A DNA stretch of 51,714 nucleotides from Clostridiales bacterium (GTDB taxonomy: Bacteria; Bacillota; Clostridia; Lachnospirales; Lachnospiraceae), in the NCBI GenBank assembly GCA_012520645.1, contig JAAYNV010000005.1, forward strand, positions 1 to 51,714, in the 5' to 3' direction. This document shows positions 37,060 through 45,488 of this stretch, piece after piece (positions within the stretch are counted from its first letter, which is position 1; each line of letters starts with the position of its first letter). The notes beneath the pieces were generated by a model. That model saw nothing but the letters and a program-made list of their open reading frames with translations, did not search any database and had not been told where the DNA came from. The translations under genes were made by a program, and so were the position numbers.

Positions 37060-37088
37060 ATACCAGAATATATCTATGGGGGAATCCT

Positions 37089-37895
37089 ATGCACTTAAAG
37101 ATTTTTCAAGGTTCGGATTTTCATATCCCGGAATTACTTCTCCATAAGCTGATCCGCTACGGACTTCTGACTGCAGCGATCGCATTGTTTGCGGTATGCG
37201 GTTCTTTTCTCTTCCCGGATACCATTACTGTAAGTAACAGCGTAAACGGACGCGAGCTTCCAATCTATTGTGTGGAAACACCCGAAAAAAAAGTGGCGCT
37301 GTCCTTTGATGCCGCATGGGGAAACGAAGACACTTCCAAAATACTGGAAATATTAAAAAAGCACAATATCCACGTTACCTTTTTTATGACAGGCGGTTGG
37401 GTAGAATCCTATCCGGAAGATGTCAAAGCCATTCTTGCCGCCGGACACGATCTGGGAAACCACAGCGAAAACCACAAAAATATGAGCCAGCTCTCCAATT
37501 CCGAAAAAGAAGAAGAGCTTATGAAGGTACATGAAAAGGTCAAATCCCTGACCGGTTATGAAATGTTTCTCTTCCGCCCTCCGTATGGAGACTATGATAA
37601 TGCCGTTGTACAGACGGCCCAAAAGTGCGGATATTATACAATTCAGTGGGATGTTGATTCGCTGGACTGGAAGGACTACGGCGTGGATTCCATTATCAAA
37701 ACAGTCTGTGATCACAAACACCTTGGCAACGGCTCCATCATCCTCTGCCACAACGGCGCAAAATATACTGCTGAAGCACTGGATTCCATGCTGACCCGTC
37801 TGGAGGAAGCCGGCTATCAGGTCGTTCCTGTTTCCGAACTGATTTACCGGGAAAATTATCATATGAATCATGAAGGAAGGCAGATTCCGAATTAG
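37089..37895 (+). CDS. PdaB-like polysaccharide deacetylase
   Basis: A 268-residue protein with one N-terminal span (about 19-38) and an outer NodB domain (about 68-250). Motif 1 reads SFDAAWGNEDT rather than TFDDG, as in the PdaB branch that works in spore maturation; motif 2 is GNHSENHKNM (metal His residues); motif 3 is RPPYGDYD; motif 4 ends with ILCHNG. Loss of the second motif-1 Asp is a branch trait, so activity may differ from chitin deacetylases. The ATG at 37089 follows GGGGGAATCCT and is preferred over an earlier ATG at 37035 lacking an SD. Confidence 0.9.
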   Translation: MHLKIFQGSDFHIPELLLHKLIRYGLLTAAIALFAVCGSFLFPDTITVSNSVNGRELPIYCVETPEKKVALSFDAAWGNEDTSKILEILKKHNIHVTFFMTGGWVESYPEDVKAILAAGHDLGNHSENHKNMSQLSNSEKEEELMKVHEKVKSLTGYEMFLFRPPYGDYDNAVVQTAQKCGYYTIQWDVDSLDWKDYGVDSIIKTVCDHKHLGNGSIILCHNGAKYTAEALDSMLTRLEEAGYQVVPVSELIYRENYHMNHEGRQIPN

Positions 37896-37914
37896 CTGTA
37901 AATGAAATAGAAAT

Positions 37915-37943
37915 TTGACATTTCGGATATATAAACGTATACT
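37915..37943 (+). promoter_or_regulatory. Promoter of the LRR protein gene
   Basis: TTGACA (37915-37920) and TATACT (37938-37943), 17-base spacer. Confidence 0.85.
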
Positions 37944-37983
37944 CAAAAAGACAATTTTCTGGATTTCTCGGAGGTTTTTACAA

Positions 37984-39801
37984 ATGATAGATCTGGTTGA
38001 AATGAAATGCAAATACTGCGGCGGTCAGCTTACTCTTCTGGATGACAAGCGTGCCCACTGCGAATACTGTGGCAAAGAATATATGATCGATACGGGTTCA
38101 CCGGAAAACGTTTATAACGTCTATTCCTCCCCAAAGGAGAACAACACACCTATTGTCGGTATTGTGATTGCCGCAGCCGCCTTCCTTGCCGTTATGCTGC
38201 TTATCATTTTTAGTTTTTCCGCTTATCGTGCCAGAACAAGGACGTTTTCTCCATCCCCTGTGATCTCTGAAATCCCTGAATCAGAGGAAATGGTTTCCTT
38301 TTCTCCTTTGTTCGATTGCATGCTGCAGGATGCTTTCGGCAAGTCCGGTGTAGAAGTGACGGAAGAACAGCTTGCTTCCATCCGTTTCTTCTCCCTCCAG
38401 TCCGATATGGATAATACTGCCTTATATTACAGTACCAGTCTGCCCAATGCCGACGGAGAGCTTCCGGCAGATATCCATACGCTGACCGTGACCGGTTTAG
38501 AATATGATTTTGCTGACCTTTCCCGCCTGAAGGGACTGGTGTCCATCGACCTTGGCCGCCGCTCCCTGTATAAACCTCTTACGGAACTGAATGACCTGAC
38601 TATGCTTTCTGTCGGAAACAATCTGGAAGAGCTGACTGAATACGTTGATCCGGCAAAAATCACGCATCTTTCGTTAAACGGCTCCACTACCGATCTGACC
38701 GGAATTGATGCTTATACTTCCCTGACCTCGCTGTCCGTAGACAGTTCCGATCTGACTGATATTGGCGCTTTAAGCGCTGCAAAAGGACTGACCGCCTTAT
38801 CTCTTTCTGACTGCGAATCCTTAAAAGATTATGACGTACTTTACACACTGACCGGTTTGGAGTCCCTGTCTCTTGAAGATACTTCCGTCAAAGAGATTGG
38901 TTTTGTGGCACAGATGCCAAAACTGACCTCCTTTATCTTAGACGACAGTGAGGTACTTGATCTTTCACCCTTAACAGGATTGACCGGTCTGACATCCCTG
39001 ACGCTGTCCGACTGCAGCGAGGCATCTGACTTTTCCGCTGTAAGTACCTTAAATGGTCTGACTGCTTTAACCCTGTCTCTTTACAGCACGCAGGAAATGC
39101 CAGATCTCTCCGGTCTTTCCTACCTGGAATGCTTATCAGTAAACGGTGCAGACAGCATTGCCTTTCTGTCAGAGCTCCCGCAGTTAAAAGAGCTTTCCCT
39201 GTACGGCTGTGACGTTTCACACTATGAGGTATTTCAAAATCTGACTTCTCTGGAATCCCTCTCCTTAAAGAGCTTCTGGGGAACGATTCCCGATCTTTCT
39301 TTTTTAAGACAGATTCCGCACCTGAAAAATCTGGATCTTTCCGGTAATGAATTTTACGGTTCCATTCATGATGCATTCTGCCTGCCGGAGTTGGAACGCC
39401 TAAACTTAAGCGACTGCAGCTTTGAACTGAAAACCGGCAATCTGGTTCCTTGCGAAACTCTGACCGTTTTGAACTTAAACCGTGTCACCCTCTATACCAA
39501 CGTTTCCGTCTGGTATGACGGACCGATCACAAATGTTGACTATGACAAGGTTTCCCTTTCAGACACAATCGGCTTTTTAGCAAATTACCCGAACCTGAAG
39601 GAATTGTCCATTGCAGGCAACAAACTCTCTGACTTAAGCTTTACCGAGTCACTGCCGCTTTTGGAAACTCTGGATATCCGTGAAAACTATATCACCGACC
39701 TGCGCCCGCTCGATAAGCTCACCCACTTAAAGACCGTCTGCTGCGCTGACAATGCTGTTTCCAAATATCCGGCGTCAGAAAAGATTCTTATCATCGAGTA
39801 A
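37984..39801 (+). CDS. Zinc-ribbon, transmembrane, leucine-rich-repeat protein
   Basis: A 605-residue protein. Residues 7-33 form a zinc ribbon (CKYCGGQL and CEYCGKEY); one span follows at about 58-80; the rest is an outer domain with about 15 leucine-rich repeats of roughly 20-23 residues in the style of internalin/bacterial type 2 (for example LTSLSVDSSDLTDIGAL, LTGLTSLTLSDCSEASDFSA). The zinc ribbon should face the cytoplasm and the repeats the outside. No sorting signal is present. The ATG at 37984 follows CGGAGGTTTTTACAA; an upstream frame begins inside the promoter. Partners unknown; LRR domains usually bind proteins or glycans. Confidence 0.9.
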   Translation: MIDLVEMKCKYCGGQLTLLDDKRAHCEYCGKEYMIDTGSPENVYNVYSSPKENNTPIVGIVIAAAAFLAVMLLIIFSFSAYRARTRTFSPSPVISEIPESEEMVSFSPLFDCMLQDAFGKSGVEVTEEQLASIRFFSLQSDMDNTALYYSTSLPNADGELPADIHTLTVTGLEYDFADLSRLKGLVSIDLGRRSLYKPLTELNDLTMLSVGNNLEELTEYVDPAKITHLSLNGSTTDLTGIDAYTSLTSLSVDSSDLTDIGALSAAKGLTALSLSDCESLKDYDVLYTLTGLESLSLEDTSVKEIGFVAQMPKLTSFILDDSEVLDLSPLTGLTGLTSLTLSDCSEASDFSAVSTLNGLTALTLSLYSTQEMPDLSGLSYLECLSVNGADSIAFLSELPQLKELSLYGCDVSHYEVFQNLTSLESLSLKSFWGTIPDLSFLRQIPHLKNLDLSGNEFYGSIHDAFCLPELERLNLSDCSFELKTGNLVPCETLTVLNLNRVTLYTNVSVWYDGPITNVDYDKVSLSDTIGFLANYPNLKELSIAGNKLSDLSFTESLPLLETLDIRENYITDLRPLDKLTHLKTVCCADNAVSKYPASEKILIIE

Positions 39802-39859
39802 TTATGCACTTTACACAAATTCTCTTCAATGTTTTTATGTATTTCTCCAGTATTTGCTA

Positions 39860-39889
39860 TTGAATCCACTTCCTTAGCAGGTGTATACT
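39860..39889 (+). promoter_or_regulatory. Promoter of the acyltransferase gene at 39918
   Basis: TTGAAT (39860-39865) and TATACT (39884-39889), 18-base spacer. Confidence 0.65.
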
Positions 39890-39917
39890 TGGAAGGAATC
39901 TGAGGAGAATACTTGCT

Positions 39918-40877
39918 ATGAAAAAAGAAAGAATTTATCTGTTTGACAATATGAAAGCGCTTCTGATCCTGTTCGTTGTATTCGGACATGCTCTGGAAGC
40001 GCTTTTAAAAGATTATCATGCTGAATTTTTATATCTGTTGATCTATTCGTTTCATATGCCGCTTTTTGCCTTCTGTTCGGGCTTTTTTGCAAAATATGAC
40101 CCGCCAAAAATCAAAAAAAATCTGGTCTATCCGTTTTTGATCTTTCAGGGGCTGTATCTGCTCTTTGACCACTTCTGCCTGGGACAGGATGCTGCCCTGA
40201 CACTGACCAAACCCTACTGGCTTATGTGGTATCTGTTTGCCATGATCATCTGGGAGATTGCCCTGCCTTTCGTGGACACGGATTCTCTGCCCCGTCAGCT
40301 GCTTACGCTCACATTTTGGGGCATGCTTGGCATACTGGCGGGTTTTGACAAGACGATCGGCTATTATCTGAGTCTTTCCCGGATCTTAGTCTATTTTCCA
40401 TTCTTTCTGTGCGCCTACTATATCCGCAGACGACAACTGTTTTCCAGATTTCTTGCCTTTTCCCGGAGTCTGTTCGGACGCCTTTTCAGTACAGTCAGTG
40501 TCTGCCTGATGACCGCCTATATCGCGTTTCACCAGGAACAGTATAAGGTGTCCTGGCTCTACGGTTCAAAATCCTATACGGGTGATCCCTATGATGCCTT
40601 TTTCCGGCTACAGTTTTATCTGTTTGCCCTTCTGTGGCTTATATTCCTGACCGGATATCTGCCAGACCGCAAGCTGTTTCTGACAGATATCGGACAAAAC
40701 AGCCTGTACATCTATCTGCTGCACGGCTTTATTATCAAATATGCGAACCAGATTCATTTCTTCCGCTATGCAGAATATAAGATACTGACTGCTTTTTTAC
40801 TTTCACTGCTTTTAGTTTTCCTATTGTCCCGCAAACCTGTCCGCAGATTGTGCGCTCCTCTCGTAAGGCTCTCCTGA
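39918..40877 (+). CDS. Membrane acyltransferase (family 3, fucose 4-O-acetylase-like)
   Basis: A 319-residue polytopic protein with about nine spans. It begins IYLFDNMKALLILFVVFGHA, the classic acyltransferase-3 start with D10 and H24, and has FHMPLFAFCSGFFAKYD, WYLFAMIIWE and IYLLHGFIIKY. It should acetylate a surface sugar. It is shorter than the 371-residue enzyme at 31748-32863 and belongs to another subgroup. AGGAG-type ribosome site (CTGAGGAGAATACTTGCT). It ends five bases before the end of a convergent zinc-ribbon gene. Confidence 0.88.
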   Translation: MKKERIYLFDNMKALLILFVVFGHALEALLKDYHAEFLYLLIYSFHMPLFAFCSGFFAKYDPPKIKKNLVYPFLIFQGLYLLFDHFCLGQDAALTLTKPYWLMWYLFAMIIWEIALPFVDTDSLPRQLLTLTFWGMLGILAGFDKTIGYYLSLSRILVYFPFFLCAYYIRRRQLFSRFLAFSRSLFGRLFSTVSVCLMTAYIAFHQEQYKVSWLYGSKSYTGDPYDAFFRLQFYLFALLWLIFLTGYLPDRKLFLTDIGQNSLYIYLLHGFIIKYANQIHFFRYAEYKILTAFLLSLLLVFLLSRKPVRRLCAPLVRLS

Positions 40878-40881
40878 CACC

Positions 40882-41154
40882 CTAAAACAGTGACATCTGC
40901 TCAAATTCCGGCTCAAATTCCCATTCTGCTTCTGCTTTTTTCTCTTCGGCTTTTTCCGTTTTTTTCTCCGGCATCACAGCATCATCCTCTTCAGACACTT
41001 CTCCGGTCTGTTCTTCTGCCATAAGCTCAACCATAAAGGACAGTCCGCAGTGACCGCAGTGGCAATACTCCTGAAACAGCCCCGCAATCTGATCTCCACC
41101 GCATTTCGGGCAAAACACATTGGCCCCTGGTTTTATTTTAATATGAATGTTCAT
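40882..41154 (-). CDS. Small zinc-ribbon protein with acidic tail
   Basis: A 90-residue protein. Residues 12-40 hold a four-Cys ribbon (VFCPKCGG and CHCGHCGL); the C-terminal half is rich in Glu and Lys (EKKTEKAEEKKAEAEWEFE) and probably disordered or coiled. No family is recognised. Start ATG at 41154 follows GGAGCAGATT. Its promoter region is shared with the divergent padR gene. Confidence 0.65.
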   Translation of the reverse strand: MNIHIKIKPGANVFCPKCGGDQIAGLFQEYCHCGHCGLSFMVELMAEEQTGEVSEEDDAVMPEKKTEKAEEKKAEAEWEFEPEFEQMSLF

Positions 41155-41255
41155 AATCTGCTCCTTTTACCGCACTCATTGTAGCACACGCTGCCCCGAT
41201 AATACAAGAATTATCGTTCCTCATTTTTTCCTTTTTCAGTACACAAAAAATTTTC

Positions 41256-41284
41256 TTGACTTATATAGACTATCGATATATTAT
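41256..41284 (+). promoter_or_regulatory. Promoter of padR-SEDS operon
   Basis: TTGACT (41256-41261) and TATTAT (41279-41284), 17-base spacer, embedded in the operator array. Confidence 0.8.
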
Positions 41285-41315
41285 ATAGTTATTCTATATA
41301 TAGGTAATCTATATA
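41262..41315. promoter_or_regulatory. Three tandem dyads, probable PadR operators
   Basis: TATATAG-N5-CTATATA occurs at 41282-41300 and 41297-41315, and with two mismatches (CGATATA) at 41262-41280. The dyads cover the promoter spacer, -10 and start site, so bound repressor would block transcription. Confidence 0.75.
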
Positions 41316-41401
41316 AAAATTTTACTAACGTTGTTATGAATCAGACAGGCTGGTCAAAAGTATATACTGCCCACAGCCCGTCATCAGAAAAGGAGCAAAC
41401 C

Positions 41402-41731
41402 ATGTCAGTTAATAAAACCTTAGTTTCCGGAAGCATGACACTTCTTCTGTTAAAGCTTTTGTCCGAAAAGGATATGTATGGCTATGAAATGATCGATACA
41501 CTGCGCAATCGTTCCCGAAACGTTTTTGAACTGAAAGCAGGCACTCTTTATCCTCTTCTTCACAATCTGGAAGAAAAGGGTCTGTTAACCTCTTACGAAA
41601 AGGAAGTACTTGGCAAAACAAGAAAATATTACAGTATTACCAAAGAAGGGCGGAAACAACTTGTAAAAAAGGAATCGGAATGGAAGGAATATACCGAAGG
41701 TGTTGCCAATGTACTGGCATTTCAGCTATAA
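41402..41731 (+). CDS. PadR-family transcriptional regulator
   Basis: A 109-residue winged-helix repressor of the short PadR type: MTLLLLKLLSEKDMYGYEMI, then ELKAGTLYPLLHNLEEKGLL (recognition helix) and GKTRKYYSITKEGRKQL (wing). The ATG at 41402 follows AAAAGGAGCAAACC; a longer frame from 41147 has no ribosome site and would cross the promoter. It is followed by a HAAS-domain gene 32 bases downstream, the usual PadR partner arrangement. It probably represses its own operon through the dyads at 41262-41315 and may respond to envelope stress or an antibiotic. Confidence 0.93.
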   Translation: MSVNKTLVSGSMTLLLLKLLSEKDMYGYEMIDTLRNRSRNVFELKAGTLYPLLHNLEEKGLLTSYEKEVLGKTRKYYSITKEGRKQLVKKESEWKEYTEGVANVLAFQL

Positions 41732-41763
41732 CCAAATCCACGCAGAAAGGAGCAGCATGATAC

Positions 41764-43080
41764 ATGGAAGAATATATTCGCATCTTACTGGAACAAATCC
41801 GATGCAAAAAGGCCCATCCTGCCATAGAACAGGAGCTTCGGGCACATATCGAAGATCAGACAGAAGCCAATCTTTTATCCGGCATGCCGAAAGACGCTGC
41901 TGTAGCCTCCGCCGTCCGCGATATGGGAGATCCGGTAGAAACCGGTACTGCCTTAGACCGCATCCATAGACCGCAGACCGACTGGCGGATGCTTTTCGTT
42001 ATGGCACTGGTAAGCCTGTTAAACATTCTGGTGCATACATTCATCGGTCATAATTACGACTATATCAAAGAAACCGTTCTGCACACACTGCTTGGCTTTG
42101 CCATCATGTTAGTATGCTATCGTCTGGATTATAGCTTTTTTGTCCGGTACGCGAAAGTGCTTGCACTTGGTCTTTATGCCGTTTTATATCTGGGTGTATT
42201 CCGGTTAGGAGATACCGTACACGGTGCAACCATACGGATATCTCTTGGAGGTCTGCATCTTTCCCTGATTTACCTTTCCTTTTTGTGTGTACCGCTCTAT
42301 GGCGCTCTTCTCTATCATTATCGTGGAACTGGTTACCGGAGTATCTGCAAACTCCTTGGCTGGATGCTCTTCCCGGTCTGGATCAGCATGAATATTCCAT
42401 GCGTAAGCCATGCTATGCTGCTATTCTTTATGATGGCGCTCTTACTCTCCCTTGCCACCCGGCAGGGTTGGTTCCGAATTGACCACAGAAAATTTCTGAC
42501 CGCTTTCTGGTCCGTTATTTTACTGTTTCCTGCACTCTGGATCGTCTGTGGTGTAATGTTCCACTTCTTTGCCGACTACCAGATTGTACGCATACAGGCA
42601 TTTTTCAGCCGCAAAGACAGCGGTTACAATTATGTTGCCGGACTGCTAAAGGAATATCTGTCCGGCTCCCGTCTGATTGGAAACAGTGGACAAGAGATTG
42701 CAGGTTATCTTCCGGAGTATAACAGTTCCTACATCCTGACCTGCCTGTCCGCCTATTATGGAATTGCCGCCGCTCTGCTCATCTGCTGCCTTGTTCTTTT
42801 TATAGGATCCCGGATATTCCATATTTCCCTGCACCAGAAAAATGTCTGCGGCAGGATGATCGGCTGTGGCTGTGGACTGGTTTTCCTCTGCAATACTGCT
42901 GTCAACATTCTGGAAAACCTCGGACTGCTTCCGCTTACCCAGACCTTTCTTCCCTTCTTTTCCAGAGGCGGCAGCGGAATTCTTATCAGTTATATTCTGA
43001 CCGGAATCTTCTTAAGCATATACCGCTATCAGAACATTCCGCAAAATATCGTAAGCAGACAAAAACAGCGTCCCGACTGA
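41764..43080 (+). CDS. HAAS-SEDS fusion: FtsW/RodA/SpoVE-like protein lacking the catalytic Asp
   Basis: A 438-residue protein. Residues 1-70 are a HAAS domain (EEYIRILLEQI, ELRAHIEDQTEA, VRDMGDPVETG), common in PadR-controlled membrane proteins. Residues 75-420 carry about ten spans and match SEDS peptidoglycan polymerases at VHGATIRISLGGLHL and FFSRGGSGILISYILTG. In SEDS enzymes the fourth outer loop reads LPE-x-H-T-D-F and its Asp is needed for polymerisation; here it is LPEYNSSYIL, with Ser322 at that place. It may thus be an inactive or altered SEDS protein. AAAGGAG lies 11 bases upstream of the ATG. Confidence 0.88.
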   Translation: MEEYIRILLEQIRCKKAHPAIEQELRAHIEDQTEANLLSGMPKDAAVASAVRDMGDPVETGTALDRIHRPQTDWRMLFVMALVSLLNILVHTFIGHNYDYIKETVLHTLLGFAIMLVCYRLDYSFFVRYAKVLALGLYAVLYLGVFRLGDTVHGATIRISLGGLHLSLIYLSFLCVPLYGALLYHYRGTGYRSICKLLGWMLFPVWISMNIPCVSHAMLLFFMMALLLSLATRQGWFRIDHRKFLTAFWSVILLFPALWIVCGVMFHFFADYQIVRIQAFFSRKDSGYNYVAGLLKEYLSGSRLIGNSGQEIAGYLPEYNSSYILTCLSAYYGIAAALLICCLVLFIGSRIFHISLHQKNVCGRMIGCGCGLVFLCNTAVNILENLGLLPLTQTFLPFFSRGGSGILISYILTGIFLSIYRYQNIPQNIVSRQKQRPD

Positions 43081-43097
43081 TCCCGGTCGGGGCGCTG
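43061..43097 (-). terminator. Terminator after the PqqD-like gene, overlapping the SEDS gene end
   Basis: On the minus strand CAGCG-CCCCGAC pairs with GTCGGG-CGCTG, followed by TTTTTG. The left part lies in the last codons of the convergent SEDS gene. Confidence 0.75.
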
Positions 43098-43118
43098 TCC
43101 TGTAAGCTATTTTCTGCC

Positions 43119-43484
43119 TTACTCCGATTTATTGATAAACCGGATAAAATGATAGCTTTCCATAATCTGAAAATACTTGACGATCCTCGGATAAAGCGGT
43201 TCTACTGCTTCACCGAACTTTTCCTTCTGAAGTGCCGCCAGTTCTGTAACCGTCCGTTTTCCATCAATAAGCGGCCAGAGAAAGGTACCCTGTTCATCCA
43301 GATGCACCATGGTAAAGCGTGGCTTATGGAATACTTTTTGGGCAATCGTATGGAACACCCCTGTATTTTCCACTTCCAGCACGATTCCCTCATTTGGTTC
43401 CTCACGCCATCCAAGCCCGGAAGCTCTTTCCGGTATCAGATCCAGATAATTAATCTGACATTTCTGTCTTTTTCTATTTCTCAT
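43119..43484 (-). CDS. PqqD-like protein (RiPP recognition-element fold)
   Basis: A 121-residue protein whose C-terminal 80 residues follow the PqqD pattern: VHLDEQGTFLWPLIDGKRTV, then TELAALQKEKFG. The PqqD winged-helix fold binds leader peptides of ribosomal peptides; stand-alone copies of unclear role are common in Firmicutes. The N-terminal 45 residues are basic and form an extra segment (LIPERASGLGWREEPNEG). Its ATG overlaps the stop of the OPT transporter (TAATG), so the two are translated together. No radical SAM enzyme or precursor peptide is seen nearby. Confidence 0.8.
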   Translation of the reverse strand: MRNRKRQKCQINYLDLIPERASGLGWREEPNEGIVLEVENTGVFHTIAQKVFHKPRFTMVHLDEQGTFLWPLIDGKRTVTELAALQKEKFGEAVEPLYPRIVKYFQIMESYHFIRFINKSE

Positions 43485-45382
43485 TATTTCTTATTCTTCT
43501 TCCACAAAGAAAACTTAAGCAGGCTTAAAATCATAACAGCCATCAGGAGTAATCCGCCGATATTGCCAAGGTTCATATGCTCTGTAAGACCCATATCAAT
43601 ACCTACAACTGCCAGAATAGCTAACGCAATACCTACCAGACCTTCACCGGCAATCATACCGGCACAATAAAGTGTACCATCTGTAGCCTGACGTTCCTTT
43701 ATCTTGGAATCCACTTTCTTACGTGCATCCATGCAGAGACGAACCACACCACCGATCATAATCGTGGCATTCAGATAAATCGGAAGATATAAACCAATTG
43801 CAAAAGGCATGACCGGAACTCTTAAGATTTCCAGTGCCAGTGCCAGGAATACACCGATAAATACAAGCGTCCACGGAAGTTTTCCACCCATGATGCCTTC
43901 TACGATCATCTTCATCAAAGTCGCCTGAGGTGCCGGTACTTCTGCGGTACCATACCCCCATGCCGCATTTAAAAGATACAGTACACCGCCGATAGCCAGT
44001 CCTGAAACTACCACACCGATCAACTCACCAATCTGCTGTTTCTTCGGTGTCGCACCAAGCAGATAACCGGTCTTTAAATCCTGAGAGGTATCGCCTGCAA
44101 TTGCTGCCACGATACAGATAACAGAACCGATCGCAATTGCACCTGTCATACCATGAATACCAGTATCACCGCTTGCTTTGATTGCAAAAGTAGCAATCAG
44201 CAGTGTTGCAATCGCCATACCGGAAACCGGGTTATTGGAACTTCCGATCAGACCTACCATACGGGAGGATACTGTTGCAAAGAAGAAACCAAAGACAACG
44301 ATAATCGCTGCACCAAGGAGATTAACCGGGATAGCCGGTACGATCCAGATAATAAATACCATGGCTATGATTCCCATGAGAATCACTCCCATCGGCAGAT
44401 CCTGTTCCGTACGTGCCGTGCTTGTATGCTTTCCGCCCTTCATGCTCTTCATGGAATCACGGAAGGTCGTAATAATGAGCGGAAGAGATTTAATCAGAGA
44501 AATAATACCACCTGTTGCAATAGCTCCGGCACCAATATATTTTACATAGCTGCTCCATATTGCAGCTGCTCCGCCCTCTGCGTACAGTTCTGCAACGGTC
44601 ACGCCCTCTGCTGCCGGATACATGGATATCCCCGGTCCAAACAGACAGATCAACGGAATGATTACCATCCATCCAACCAAAGAACCTACAAACATATAGG
44701 AAGAAATCTTCGGTCCTACGATATAGCCGACACCAAGCAGAGCCGGATAAACCTCCATACCGATTTCTCCCTTAAAAGAACGGAAGGCTGCCGCGATATC
44801 CGCCGGAATAACCTTGATACCATCCACCAGAAATTTAAAAACTGCTGCAAAGCCCATACCTGCAAATACCGTAGATGCATTGGCACCGCCTTCTTCTCCA
44901 GCCAGCAGAACCTCCGCACAGGCTGTTCCTTCCGGATACAACAGTGTTGCATGCTCCTTTACGATCAGAGCATTGCGAAGCGGTACCATAAACAGAACAC
45001 CAAGCACACCACCGCAAAGTGCAATTAAAGTAATTTCGATCAGACTCGGCATTCCACATAAGCCTTCTTCTGCCCAGAGGAACAGAGCCGGCATCGTAAA
45101 GATCGCACCGGCAGCCAGAGACTCTCCGGCAGAACCGATGGTCTGCACCATATTACTTTCCAAAACAGAATTCTTCTTCATGATTACACGGATGACACCC
45201 ATGGAAAGAACCGCTGCCGGAATTGAGGCAGAGACAGTCATTCCTACACGCAGTCCGAGATATGCGTTTGCTGCACCAAAAATCACAGCAAGAAGAATTC
45301 CCATGATGATAGATGTAATTGTAAATTCCGGAGTCACCTTTTCCGCCGGAATATACGGTTTGAACTCTTTACTATCGTTCAT
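43484..45382 (-). CDS. OPT-family oligopeptide transporter
   Basis: A 632-residue polytopic transporter with about sixteen spans. It opens VTPEFTITSIIMGILLAVIF and AANAYLGLRVGMTVSASIPA, the hallmark of OPT transporters, and has LLYPEGTACAEVL and SNNPVSGMAIATLL later. OPT proteins bring in peptides or metal chelates with protons. Ribosome site AAGGAGAAGAAGAA. It leads a two-gene operon with the PqqD-like protein. Confidence 0.95.
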   Translation of the reverse strand: MNDSKEFKPYIPAEKVTPEFTITSIIMGILLAVIFGAANAYLGLRVGMTVSASIPAAVLSMGVIRVIMKKNSVLESNMVQTIGSAGESLAAGAIFTMPALFLWAEEGLCGMPSLIEITLIALCGGVLGVLFMVPLRNALIVKEHATLLYPEGTACAEVLLAGEEGGANASTVFAGMGFAAVFKFLVDGIKVIPADIAAAFRSFKGEIGMEVYPALLGVGYIVGPKISSYMFVGSLVGWMVIIPLICLFGPGISMYPAAEGVTVAELYAEGGAAAIWSSYVKYIGAGAIATGGIISLIKSLPLIITTFRDSMKSMKGGKHTSTARTEQDLPMGVILMGIIAMVFIIWIVPAIPVNLLGAAIIVVFGFFFATVSSRMVGLIGSSNNPVSGMAIATLLIATFAIKASGDTGIHGMTGAIAIGSVICIVAAIAGDTSQDLKTGYLLGATPKKQQIGELIGVVVSGLAIGGVLYLLNAAWGYGTAEVPAPQATLMKMIVEGIMGGKLPWTLVFIGVFLALALEILRVPVMPFAIGLYLPIYLNATIMIGGVVRLCMDARKKVDSKIKERQATDGTLYCAGMIAGEGLVGIALAILAVVGIDMGLTEHMNLGNIGGLLLMAVMILSLLKFSLWKKNKK

Positions 45383-45421
45383 TTCTTCTTCTCCTTTTCT
45401 TTTTTCTATACATACTTACCA

Positions 45422-45450
45422 TTTATACCAGAAAATCTGACTTATTTCAA
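45422..45450 (-). promoter_or_regulatory. Promoter of the OPT-PqqD operon
   Basis: TTGAAA (45445-45450) and TATAAA (45422-45427), 17-base spacer. Confidence 0.65.
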
Positions 45451-45488
45451 GAATTTCATAAGATTTTTTTGTATATATTTACCATGAC

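Noticed and set aside
38680-39780. DNA tandem repeat in the LRR gene
   Set aside because: The periodicity is at protein level (leucine-rich repeats); the DNA units are too diverged to be a nucleotide repeat.
41147-41401. N-terminal extension of padR to 41147
   Set aside because: It would cross the promoter and operators and lacks a ribosome site; the 41402 start gives the family length.
43119-45382. A full ribosomal-peptide (RiPP) biosynthesis cluster
   Set aside because: There is no radical SAM enzyme, precursor-like small gene, protease or exporter next to the PqqD-like gene.
44153-45440. Two long plus-strand frames (291 and 208 codons) opposite the OPT transporter
   Set aside because: Shadows of a clear polytopic transporter gene; compositions (Cys/His/Asn-rich) are not protein-like.
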